A stretch of DNA of 64,000 bases from Apiotrichum sp. Y4204 (lineage: Eukaryota; Basidiomycota; Tremellomycetes; Trichosporonales; Trichosporonaceae): NCBI GenBank assembly GCA_025531455.1, contig JAMYHL010000018.1, positions 496,001 to 560,000 of the forward strand, in the 5' to 3' direction. Within the stretch, counting starts at the first letter, position 1. Each line of letters starts with the position of its first letter. Positions 48,242 through 59,259 of the stretch are shown one piece after another. The notes below the pieces were generated by a model. That model was not told where the DNA came from. It searched no databases and saw only the letters and a program-made list of their open reading frames with translations. A program made the translations under genes and the position numbers.

Positions 48242-50261
48242 ATGTCCAAGGTCCCCGGCCGTCCAGGCGTCGCCCGCCGCCCGTCCGGCCCCCCAGCCTC
48301 GGCCCGCGTGCCGAGCGGCGCAGTCGTCGGCGTGAGCGAAACCACCCCGCTACTCCCCCCCGCCCCTCCCGGCGCCGCAACCAAGCCGACCCCGCCATAC
48401 ACCGTCGCACCCCCGGTCCCACCCCCGCGGCTACACGGGCTGCCCGGTCTCGACCGCCCCGCCTCGACGTGGACCGAGCTCGGCGTCCTCGTGCGCAGCT
48501 GCGTGCCCCTCTCCGCGGGGCTCATGCTCGAAAACGCCCTCAACACCATCAACATCCTCATCGTCGCCCGCCTCGGACCGTCCGAACTCGCCGTCGCGGG
48601 TAACTCGAGCCTGCTTATCATGGTCACTGGTGAGTGGAATGGAGGGGGAGTGGCTTGCGGGCACGCGAGCACGCAGGCATGCGGGCCGTAGTCTGGGGAA
48701 TGTAGTCGCGAACAAGAGGAATCCGCCGATCGGGGGCGTCGCAATGTTGGCGTGCGCTGCAGCTCGCGCTGCCGAATCAATAACCGGCTGCAGACCGCCG
48801 AGACTTGTGCGATGGCCACGCACACTCGTCAGGCGTGGTCGTGTGCATGGAAGCTCTGGTGGGAACGACGACATGGTTGCCCAGCAATTGCCCTGCTGTA
48901 CTGTTGTGGTGCTACCCCTGTGTGACTAGCCCAATGCTGACACCCCAGGCTATCCGCTTCCGCTCGCGCTCGCAGCGGCGTTCACGACTCTCTCGGCGCC
49001 GCTGTACACCCAGGTTGAGCAGCGGCACCACATCGGGCACATCCTGCAGCGCACGGTGATTCTGACGTTCCTCACCTCGGCGTTTGTGGTGCTCTTTTGG
49101 TGGAACATTGCCCCCTTTCTGCTATTCCTCGGGCAGCCTGCCGACCTCGTGGAAGGCATGAAGGAGTATCTCCGCTTCGCGTCGCTCCTTCTCCCGGCTC
49201 TCGGCCTCGTCGAGTCTATCAAGGCGTACCTCCAGGTTCAGGGTGGGTGCCGCAGGCCGCTGCTGTCCGCTGCTGACGTACAGGTATCATGAACCCGCCG
49301 CCGCTTATTCTTCTGGCGCTCCTCCCCTTCCATGCCGGCATGGCGATATACTTTGTGCACTACACGCCGCTCCACTCGGCCGGCGCGGCGTTGGCCACCG
49401 CATTGACATTATGGATCGCAGGACTGCTGATCGTCGCGTACGCCCTGAAGACACGCGCGGCGCAATGCTGGGACGGCTTGTCGAAGCAGGCGTGGAAGGA
49501 ATGGGGCACCATTCTCTGGCTCGCCATCCCCGGCGCGCTCATGTTTGGTTCGGAGCTCTGGGCGTTTGAGATTATCGCGCTGCTCGCAGGACGGCTGGGG
49601 CACACGGCGGTCGCGGCGCAGGCCGTCATCTCGACCCTCGACAATCTTGTTGCCATGGTGTGAGTGACACATTCCTGATTGGAACCCTACATCAGCCGCG
49701 CTGACAGACAGGCCGTACGCCATCTCCATTGGAATCGCCAACCGTGTCGGCAACCTGCTCGGCTTTGGTCTGCGCGCAATCAAGCGCGCAAGGCGATCAG
49801 TCCGCGCGGGATTCGTCCTTGAGATTGCTGTCTGCGGTACAACAGGCGCGGCGGTCCTTATTTTCCGCAATCACCTCGCGCGCATATTCACAGATGACAA
49901 GAAGGTCGCCAAGGAGGCTGCGGATGCTGCCATCTTCCTGGCATCGTACCAGCTGTTTGACGGCCTGCAGAATGTCGGTGCGGCCTGCCTGCGCGCATTT
50001 GGGCGGCAGAACGTCGGCTCCATCATCCACTTTGTGGGCTACTACGTCGTGGGCTTGCCGTTTGGCGCGTGGCTCGGCCTGGGGTCCCCGCGCTGGGGCC
50101 TCGCCGGTCTCTGGGCGGGTGCGGCCCTCGCCCTGGCCTGCACATCAGCTGCCGAGCTCCTTTTCGCGTTCACAATCAACTGGGAGGACGAGGTGGAGCG
50201 CGTGATCGCCCGCGAGGCAGAAGAGCTGTCGGACGAGGAGGAGAGCGAGGACGATGCGTAA
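48242..50261 (+). CDS. MATE-family multidrug/metabolite exporter
   Basis: Four exons: 48242..48629, 48949..49242, 49284..49659, 49712..50261; 535 residues. After a Pro-rich cytosolic N-terminus come two MatE repeats. Typical stretches are SCVPLSAGLMLENALNTINI, VARLGPSELAVAGNSSLL, GYPLPLALAAAFTTLSAPLY (the usual start of helix 2), and in the second half WLAIPGALMFGSELWAFEI, LGHTAVAAQAVIS, VPYAISIGIANRVGNLLG. About twelve hydrophobic helices are present. MATE proteins export cationic drugs or metabolites in exchange for protons or sodium; the substrate cannot be read from sequence. The acidic C-terminal tail (EEESEDDA) is cytosolic. The intron after Gly-Asn-Ser-Ser (48630..48948) is long; the others are 41 and 52 nt. 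Both splice phases at the VPYAIS junction are fixed by family conservation. Confidence 0.93.
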
Positions 50262-51398
50262 TGGCGTAGTGGCTCTGCCGAACCTCGGCGGCGGACTCGG
50301 ACTGTACGACTGTAGGTGTGCTAGGTGTGTAGACTGTGAGGCTGCGGCGCGATCGCATATGTACAGTACGCTGGTACAAGCGTGTCGCCCGTCGATCACA
50401 TTTCAAGCGCTACTAGTGTACTAGTAGTTTTCTTCGCATGTATGGATTCTGTCAACAGGTGCAGAAAGCTAAGAGTGCAGAGTGCCTTGTATGGAACAGG
50501 CCAAGCACACGCACTGGCCACACGCTGAGCCTCTGGGGATTGTTTGACGGCAAATGCCAAGATTATCCGGCATCTGGCAAGTAAACCGCTAGGCCGCTAG
50601 ACCCAGATCCTCCAGGTCCTCTCGTCAATTCCCGGGCAACGCAGACAGCGATGCCGTACCTCTGATTCCAGGATTCCGACGAGGCGTTGGCAGGTACACA
50701 CGAGAACAAGACTTTGTGGTTGGCGCCAGGCTCAGTCGCGGGGCCCTGCAATTCTGTCTGGGGGTTATGCGCAATTCAGGTCGGGGGGTTTGTGAGTGCA
50801 CTAAAAGGGTAAACAAGGGCCCATACAGTATACCCCATACTCGTTTCGGTATAGCCCAACAAGACTCTCTTGGAACTCTGGGAATGCTACGTGCGTGCGC
50901 GCGTGCTTCTCTGGCCTGCATTGATTCCATTGACCCTGCACAGTGACATGCCAGAACTCGAGAACCCGGTGCAGGAGGACCCCAGGTCCCGGGCGCAGCG
51001 GCGGGGGGCGTGGGGCGGCATGGGCGCAGGGCACTGGCCACTGGCGCACTGGCGCACTGGCACCAGAGCGCGGAATGAGTGTCATCTGGAGTAGAATGCC
51101 ATCAGTGTCCTGGCAATTCTTCTGGCTGCGCGTCGAGCAATCGCGAGCAACAAATGTCCTCTTCAAAGGGAGGTGGAGGATCATCTGCACATCTGTCAAC
51201 TGCAACCTCACTCTCCCATCCTCCGAGCCGGCGGTGAATCGCGACGCGCGACAGAACAGACGCGCAGACGCGCAGGACATCTCCACCGGCCAACTACTGG
51301 CATTCCTTTGCCTCGTCTTTAGTCTAGCTTGTATTCAACCATTCTCTCGTCTCCTCTTCAACCGACAGTCCGCCCGCGCCTCCCGAGTCCCCTCCTCG
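50262..51398. other. 1.1-kb region without a supportable gene
   Basis: 3' flank of the MATE gene and promoter of the next gene, both +. It contains a CACTGGCG-type short repeat at 51032-51063. No gene seen. Confidence 0.6.
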
Positions 51399-53283
51399 AT
51401 GCGGGTCACGCTCCCCAACCCGCTCGGCATGCTCAAGCTCGACACAGGCGTGGGCCTGCGCTGGCGCCGCACGCACCTGCGCGTATGGCTCGTCCTCCTC
51501 GTCCTTGGCGGGTGGATGCTCTTCCACTCGTCCCCGCCCTTCCCCCCGAGCTATGCCGCCGAGAAGCGTCTCGAGCGCTTCCTCCCCCAACATGACCGCA
51601 CGCTGCCGTTCCCAGAGGGACATGCTGGGCGATATGTCAGGTGCGTGCTGGAGTACCAGAATGCGGAGTTCCGGAGTGCCACAAGGAAGGGCGGGGCGTG
51701 GCTTGACGCGTCGCCGTGCGCTCTCTGATTTGTGGCCTGTGCCCTTCTCGTGCCCTTCCCGTGCCCTGCTTTCTCATCTCCCTCGCCACAGATCTTTGCT
51801 GACGACAGGTTTGATACGCCAAAGGGAACAGGTAGGGCGCCTGTTGGAGACAACTGACATCAGGCTTCAACCACTTGCTGCAACGCGTGATGTGAGTCTA
51901 AACTACACCGGAGCTGACCACAGTCTCCAGCACCATGTCGCCGTCCTGGGAAACCGATCATACGCGTTTGAGCCCTTCGTCGAGGATGAGACGGTGCGTG
52001 TGCGGGAGAGGTGCCGGGATTAACACACAGATATTCCCATTCAAACTCAACCGCTGGCCGTGGCGATCGGCCCGGATCCCACTGACCGCTCTTGTCGGCA
52101 CGGTCCTGAGCGGGTTTGAGCGGTTCTCCAAGACGCCAAGAGCCGTGTCGTGAGTATGACGAGTCGGGCACCCACTCACGGCAGCGACGTCTACTTCCGG
52201 TCCGTATGCCCGCCGCAGACTCACGTTGTCCACACTGTCCAGAGCGAAAGGCATCCAGACGGGACGATCGAGCTCGCTGGCGAGGGCTCAGCTCGCATCG
52301 AGCAGCTCACGACGCTTCTTCGAAGTTCGGACAAGAGCTGTATTAGAATTGTCGGCGATGTCTTTGATGACAAGTGAGCTCTCGCTTATGCCTGTCCTAA
52401 CTTGCAGATTCTTCGATAGCCAGGCGCCCAAGGAAATTGTCGACAAGCTTCTCGAATCACCCGTCCTGCAGCACTTTACCTTTGCGCCGTCGGTCCTCGC
52501 GCTTGTCAACCGCATGATGCCTGTGATTGCTCCCAACTCGGCGCCGTATGATCTGGAGCAGTACCTTCGCGCGACGTCACAGCCACACCGCACGCCCGCG
52601 TGGAGACACATTCTCGCCTTGCATCTCCGTCGTGGGGACGGCTGGACTGAGACTTGCCCCGCCAAGGGTTTGACCTCAGAGTAAGCTTCAGAGTCAGTCC
52701 TTTGGCTAATTCCCAGTCCCTTTGTCAGCTTCAACAAGCTGCCACTGCTGCCAGGAAACGAGAACGTGCCGCCACCGCCAGAAATGGTGGAAGCTACCCG
52801 CATGGGCCTGTATCGCGCCAAGTGTCTTCCCGACGTGACCGCCATCATTGCTCGTGCCCGTCGAATGCGCAAAAACCACCCGCTGCTGCGCTCAATTTAC
52901 ATCATGACCGACGCGCCCTCGGACTGGGCAGAGGATGTGCGCCATTGGCTTTCGAGCGATGCCTGGGAGAAGGTGATTGTGGGCAAGGCGGACCTGTACC
53001 CGGACTGGAAACATCACGAGATTGGCATGGCGGCCGACATGGAGATTGCCCGCCGCGCAGGGGTGTTCATTGGTAACGGGGTGAGTGCAGTCAAGGTCGG
53101 CAGTGGATGATGAGGTCGGTCGAGCAAGAGTCGATCAACCACAAGCAAGTGGAGGTGGAGGGGGCCCACAGGGTGGCTGGATCCCGATTTTTTGCTGATG
53201 GCCAGTTTTCTGCCACCTCGTCGAATGTTGTCCTTCTCCGTATGCGGGATGGTGTGCATCCCGACTTTACGCAGTTCTGGTAG
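51399..53283 (+). CDS. Type II membrane glycosyltransferase-like protein (O-fucosyltransferase-like)
   Basis: Nine exons: 51399..51640, 51809..51831, 51864..51891, 51924..51993, 52031..52149, 52185..52373, 52408..52680, 52717..53080, 53206..53283; 461 residues. One membrane anchor lies at about residues 29-43 (VWLVLLVLGGWMLF), then a lumenal domain with a HLRRGD-type loop (ILALHLRRGDGW), SIYIMTDAPSDW, EIGMAADMEIARRAGVFIGNG and the closing FSATSSNVVLLR. These are hallmarks of the fungal branch of GDP-fucose O-fucosyltransferase-like (GT-B) proteins; the Arg pair of HLRRGD would bind the sugar nucleotide. Acceptor and donor are unknown. Introns are mostly 32-37 nt, several with visible CTGAC branch sites. 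Exons 2 and 3 are only 23 and 28 nt, and both are required by the frame. Confidence 0.86.
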
Positions 53284-53606
53284 GATGTAGAGCGGAGACA
53301 TGTTAGAGGATACTACGATGTACATTGTGTGAACCTAAGCGGAGCGTTGCATGCAGCATGTCAAGAGGCAACAGCGTGAATATGGTTGCCCGAAACGGTT
53401 GCTTTGTTGTGAAGTGCTACAGAGGTGACGCCGCCGAAATTCAGTCCAGGCTAGCCAGGCTAGAGCCAGGCTGGGTGGTTTCTACACGCCACGTCCCTGT
53501 CAACACGACACCAGCGAGCTACATTGTCGCACTATCCATTCCTCCATCCTCTCGCATCGTCACCACTTGCTCTCGACCTATATCGCTAGCGCGCAGCGCG
53601 CTCGTC
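53284..53606. other. Short intergenic spacer
   Basis: 323 bp between two same-strand genes, holding the 3' UTR of the glycosyltransferase-like gene and the promoter of the TBC gene. A small AGCCAGGCT/GGCTAGAGCCAGGCT repeat occurs at 53450-53472. No gene seen. Confidence 0.6.
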
Positions 53607-55976
53607 ATGTCAGAGGTGCGTGGCCGTGCATCGAACGGCCAAAACTGACCTGCAGCGCGACGCATCACCTTCGCCCCCGGCCTCTCCGCTGGAAGTCCCC
53701 TCTTCTCCTCTACGGTCGCCATCGCTGTCCCAGGATATGGCGTCGCGCGAGGACTCCCCCGTACCAGAGGATATCGCAGTCGGCGGGCCCGAGATGGAGT
53801 CGCCGCAGCCTGAGCCAAGTAACGGCGACATCGGAATCCCAGAGGACGAGGACGACTGCGGCGACATCGCACTCGCTGGAGCACCGCCCGTCCCGCCGAC
53901 AACAACCATCGCCATCTCCCCTTCCTCCCCCACATCTTCCCCCTCGTCGCGGCGCCAGACTCCATCTCCCGCCCGACCACACTCACGAGAATCCCAGCCC
54001 CCTCAGCCCCGCATCTCCATCGACTCGCGCGCATCCACCTCCCGGCGCTCTGGCGCATTCAGCCCCACCCTCCGCTCCCCGACCTCGCCGCCGGGTTCCC
54101 TCCACCTCGTCACATCCCCCAAGTTCCGCAGCGTCGAGGTCCCGCTCCCGTCTCTCGTGTCCGCGACTACGGGCGTGAGCGCAAGCGCAAGCGCACCGAG
54201 CGTCCTTGGCGAACCGCCTCCGCCAGATGAAGGTGCGCCATTCGAGTCCATCGCGATAGACAACGACGGGCCCCCGCCCCCGCCGCTCCCCGCCCAGGTG
54301 GGACACAAGAGCACGCCGTCCGCGTCCAAGCGCAGCTCGTGGAAACTCGGCGGAGGCGAGGCGAAACCCGAATGGGGCGGGTTCGGCGTCGACGCCAAAG
54401 GCCAGCCGGTCGCGCACGGCTCTGTGCCCGTCCACCCGCCGCCGCCGGAGAAGGAGAACGGCGGGCCGTCGCGGACCAGTACGCCGGGGTCTGCGTCGGG
54501 CGTCTCGACACCACGACGACATGCTCCCCCGGCCCACCCCCATCCCTTCACTCTCCCCACTACACCGAATTCGAATGTCCCCTCCCCTGTTGCTCCGCCC
54601 TCGGCACCCCATCCGCAGGGATTGGGCGTCAAGGGCGTGTCGACGCTCGACAAGTTTATCTCGCGCACGCGCCCGCAGCACCTTCCGCCAAAGTCGAAGA
54701 ACGAGGACCAGGAACACCTGCACGAGTGGGAAGACATGATGGCGAAAAGCAAGGAGCACGAGGCGGAGCGCCGCAAGATTAGCGAGCAGAAGCGGCTGGA
54801 GAAGGAGCGCCATATCATCTCCATCACGCCGCGGTGGGAGGCCCTCCTCAACGACCCGGACTTTTCGGTCGCGCGCGTCAAGAGCAACTCGATCACCCGG
54901 CAGCTGTGGTTTGAGGGCGTGCCGCCCCGATTACGCGGGCAGGCTTGGAGCCAGGCGATTGGGAACACGCTGGCGTTGAATAAGGGTGAGTGTGGACATG
55001 CTACGAGTGTGTTCCATTGAGGTACAGCGCCGCTGGTGGTCTTCAATGGGATTGCTGCTACCTATTCTGAAGTTTGTGCTCTGCTGACAGCAGACGCGTA
55101 CCGCGGGTATCTCCGTCGAGCACAGAAGGCGCATGCGCAAGGTCGCTTCCCGCAGGAGATTGCGGAGCAAATGGAGCGGGATATTGACCAGACACTCCCG
55201 ACACTGCACGTCTTCCACAAGGGTAGCCCGTTGCGACAGGACCTACGAGACCTCATCTCGGCGTGGGTCGTGTACCGTTCCGACCAGGCGAAAGGGTATG
55301 CGCCGTACGTGTCGTTTGTCGCCGCCATGTTCCTCCTCGCGTCTTCCCCCTCGGTCGCCTTTCTGTCCATGCTCAACTTCCTCGCCCGCCCGTGCATGTC
55401 AGCGTTCTACAACGAGGTGCGCGACGAAATCGACGCCTACTACCGCGTGTTTGAGAATCTCCAAGCCGACATGTTCCCGCGCATCTTTGCAAACTGCAAG
55501 AACCTCGGCCTGCGGCTACCGGAGAGCTACTTTCGCTCCGTCCTCGTGGAGCAGGTGCCGTTCGCGATGGCCTGTCGCCTCTGGGACCAGATCGTTCTCG
55601 ACGGCGATGGATACATATTCCGTGCCGCCCTCGCCATATTCGGTTTCCTCGAGCCACGGTGAGCAGGAAGCCGGAAGGCCAGCTAGCCGATTACAGAAAC
55701 TAGCTAGCCCCACAAGACTTCGCTGACCACAGATTGTACTATCCCGACAAGGAGGAGATTCTCTCGGTGCTCGAGGGCCGGAACGCCGCCACGAACGCCA
55801 TTACGCAGCGCGAGCGCGAGCGCGCCAAGCTGCGTGGCGAGGAGTACGAGGAAGCGCTGGACGGCAAGCTGAGCGTATTTGGCATCCAGGAGGAGCCGTT
55901 GTTCGAGTGGCTCGAACACGACGGATGGAAGGACAGCCGCTTTGAGCGCCTCGTGACGCGCGAGCTGCCGGATTAG
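53607..55976 (+). CDS. TBC-domain (RabGAP-like) protein with altered catalytic fingers
   Basis: Four exons: 53607..53615, 53656..54985, 55094..55658, 55733..55976; 715 residues. Exon 1 is just ATG-TCA-GAG before a GTGCGT donor. It is inferred from frame; the next in-frame ATG is about 80 bp into exon 2. The first ~400 residues are Ser/Pro-rich and probably disordered. Then a helix (KSKEHEAERRKISEQKRLEK) and the TBC domain from about residue 420: FEGVPPRLRGQAWSQAIGN, DAYRGYLRRA, IDQTLPTLHVF, AKGYAPYVSFVAAMFLL, MACRLWDQIVLDGD. It resembles the TBC1D12/14-like fungal group. In canonical GAPs the IxxDxxRT motif gives an Arg finger and YxQG a Gln finger; here the Arg position reads Gln (DIDQT) and the Gln position reads Pro (YAPY). 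A scaffold or Rab-binding role without GAP activity is therefore plausible. Confidence 0.87.
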
Positions 55977-56224
55977 AGGAGGGTGGGGTGGGATCAGAAG
56001 CGAGGCATTACAGTTATTAGATACCATGCATGGTCTTGTACACGGGCCTGGCGGACCTGGAGACCGAGACGCCGAGTTTTGAACGCAGCCACGGTCAGCG
56101 CTGAGCCACACGCAATGTCAGTAGTGCACCTAGCCCTTCTGTCTATATACAATGCATAGCGGCCGAGACCACCCCGTCTCCGCGCCGCCGTCCACTCTGC
56201 AAAAAAGCGTCCACGAGATCCCGC

Positions 56225-57013
56225 CTACTCCTGCACGATGAGCTCCTCGACCTTCCAGTCCTCAAACGAGTTGTCGGGGAGGTACCGCCTGATTACGAGC
56301 GGAATCTTCTTCTCCGCGAGCTCCTTGAGCGCAATCTCGAGCGGGTCCGTCTCGCCCTCCACTGCGACGAGAACGGGTGCGTTCATTCTGGGTGTTAGTC
56401 TGCGGGGCATGTGGATATCCGGAGAGGGTTGCTTGGGTTGGAACTGCATTTGCCCATCCGTCATCTTGTGCCGCTCCTCTTCTGGCGTCCTCCCTCTCCA
56501 CTCCCGTCGCCGTAAATCCGCTTAGCCCTCCCAACATCCCCACCGACGCCCAACGCCCCACGTCCAGCACCCCTCCCCATCCCCACCCCTACCCATCCGC
56601 ATCCCACTTCCCCGCTCTCCCAGTTCCCGATTGTCACCCCGCCAAATCCACTCACGAGATCTGCAGTGCCCGCGTGCCGAGCACACGCGCGCGCTCATAT
56701 TTCGTCATGTACGGCGTCGTGATGCGCTGTTCGTTCGGCTTGGCCGCCTTGCCCGTGCGCTGCTTTGCGTCCTCGGGGACATCGCCCGACTGGGAAATTG
56801 TTAGCCAACAATTAAAAACCTTTGCGCACCAGGATGATATTCTCGTCGTTCATGTCCTCCTCCTCGTCGCGCGGCTCGAGCTCCGCATCGTACCTGCCGT
56901 CAGCACCGCCAGCCCCGTCTATGCCGCAAAACGCACTCGATGTGGTCTGGGTCCTCGCCGTCAAAGTCGTATCCGCCCGCATCATAGTCGCCCATGCGCT
57001 CGTCGTCGGACAT
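56225..57013 (-). CDS. RPB6: RNA polymerases I/II/III common subunit Rpb6 (ABC23)
   Basis: Four exons: 57013..56937, 56893..56830, 56789..56656, 56387..56225; 145 residues. After the acidic N-terminus ([20 protein letters not shown]) comes the conserved core [19 protein letters not shown], then [40 protein letters not shown] and [10 protein letters not shown]. This is the small omega-like subunit shared by all three nuclear polymerases, which stabilises the clamp and largest subunit. Introns are 43, 40 and 268 nt, with a clear GCTGAC branch site in the first. The start is supported by the typical MSD opening. Convergent with the TBC gene (248 bp apart). Confidence 0.96.
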
Positions 57014-59259
57014 CGTGAATTTCTAGTGGCGGGAAAGGGGTATAGAGGGACGGGTCGGCGCGGGGTGAAATGAGATGGGGGGATGGATTGGTGGCAAACT
57101 TGTAGAAAGAGTTTTTGTTATGGCCGTTTCTTGTCGAGGACGTAGGATGTTGAGGTTTGTGTGTGCCATCTGGCAGGGACAAAGATGGGAAAGATGAAAA
57201 TGGTCACGTGAGCAAAGGGCGGAGTTGGAGGTATCTCCGTGGTGGTGGGCCTGAGTATGTCCTGGGGGTTTATGTTTATTCGCAGCTGCCTTATCTCTCG
57301 TTGCCATCTGCTCCGTTCAGTTCGTCCTGTCTGCACAGGACCACAACTTCCAGAAGTAGGAAGACATAGTGCCAGCAATAGCGTTCATTCCTGCACAACC
57401 ATTACAACACTACAATGTCTGTCCACCCCATCCTAGCACCCACCACCACAGAGACGGGGCTGCAAAAAGTAGGTAGAGGCGTATCAATATGTCACGAAGT
57501 GAATGGCGCTAGCCCCCACGCAAGAGGGTAACGTAAAGTGCTTGTGAGGTAGGGAGGGGAGAGAAAAGGAAAAAGAAACAACGTCCAACACCATCATTGC
57601 CGCCACCGCCGCCGCCAATCGTCTCAGCCGCCACCGCCCGCGACCCATCCAAGCCATCCAACACCTCCAATCCGTCCAAACGCCAGTCGCGTCCTGGTGA
57701 GTCGAGTCGAGTCGAGTCGTGTCGTGTGTCGTGTGTCAAGCGGTGGCGATGTGTCGGGTGCGGAAAGGCCGAGCGAAGGAAGAGGAAGGGGAGGGGTCAT
57801 CGCGAGGTCGACGCGGCGGGAGTTGGGTCGGGAGGCCGTGCGAGGAATGGGGAAAGGGGAGGGGTCATCGCGAGGTCGACGCGGCGAAGGGCAAGTGTTG
57901 GAGGTCGTAGTCGTGTTAGAGTCGCGAGTCGTATGTCGCATGTCGCTGTCGAGCTGATAAAGTCAAGAGTAGTGAGAGAGTGAGTGAAGAACGAGGTGAG
58001 AACCGCGGAGAGGCTGATTTATATATCGTACATGGGCTGTTGAATCGTGCGGTAGTAGGATAAGAATGTGGGAAGGAAGCACACTGAATGACTGGGGATG
58101 GGATGATGGATGCGAAATGCGTCAACCTGAGTGTGAAGCTGTGTGGGAGTGCGAATTGTGCGTTGATGGTGGATGTGTGTATCACCATCATCACCACCTG
58201 GTCAGGCACTGACCTCGCACCAGGACCGCTGAGCACGGCGGTGTGAGCGTCGCATTTGATGGATGTGACAAGGGAGATACCCAAGCAGTTAGCAACGCAG
58301 CGCTCAGCCCCGCGTGGGCGAGTGCGTCAAGGGCAGCACTCTACAAACTTATGGGGTTCGGGCGCGGGAATACACGACAGAGATCAGAAACTGCGTCCGC
58401 GCGTCTGCCACATCATGAATGGATCTTGACCTTATAGGGCCAGCATGCACAAATGCATGGCCAGACGGATGGATGATGAATCGCCATGGGCCGACGGGTC
58501 GGCTGTGATAGTGCTGCCCATCTGGCGACCCCATCCACGGATCAGAAGTCAGATCCTGGGCGAGAGATGTGTGACTCGGGTGATTGCCTCCTGACCATGA
58601 TGATATCAGTTTATGAATGATGAGTGTGGATGCTGGCTGTGGATGCTGGATGGGATATCGGATAGAGTGAAGAACGAAGTAGAGGAGAGAACACCCACAG
58701 CAGAGGTGTGTGTGTGTGCTGCCAGCGAGGCCCCTCCTTTCCCCACCGCGCCCACCAGTCGTGTGCGCGGGGCCAGTCTGGGGCAGTCATGTAACCTTGG
58801 AGGCGTGAGCGGATGAGCGGAGATACGGAAATAACATTTCCCCAGACAACCAAACAGAGACTGCATTCAGATCCGAGAATAAGCAGGGCACCCCCAGGCC
58901 CTGCTGATCTGCTGATCTGCTGATCAGTTGAGGTTCCTTGTTGTCATTGATCGACACCATTTCGATCAGCGGGCAAAGAGATCAGCGCAACAATAGCAAA
59001 GTAGCAAGCGACAGCGAACCTCTGAGCCTCTGGGATACTGCGCAAGAGTGTCCCCCGGGCGCCGCCGGGCGCCGCCGATCAGCGATCACTCGGTGTGAAC
59101 CTGCGTCGCGGACTCTGTAGTTCATCAAGCTCAGGTCGCTCTGTTGAGGTTCTAATAGTGAACTCTCGCAGAGACGTTGCGGCGCTGTCTTATGACAATC
59201 CTGACAAGCTGGTTACATCGTCTCCTGTGCTCCGGGCACTAGGACCGTGAGAAGACTAA
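57014..59259. other. 2.2-kb region without a supportable gene
   Basis: Promoter of RPB6 and 3' flank of the P450-like gene, with simple repeats: GTCGA/GTGTC runs at 57698-57742, a 33-bp direct repeat at 57786/57854, and CTGCTGAT repeats at 58901-58926. Open frames near 57600-57980 are driven by these repeats; I recognise nothing in them. Confidence 0.55.
57786..57886 (+). repeat. 33-bp direct repeat, 68 bp apart
   Basis: Positions 57786-57818 and 57854-57886 share AAGGGGAGGGGTCATCGCGA and the following GGTCGACGCGGCG without mismatch. A recent local duplication in the RPB6 upstream region. Confidence 0.85.

Noticed and set aside
54003..55046. 347-codon open frame on the minus strand
   Set aside because: Shadow of the low-complexity N-terminal part of the TBC gene.
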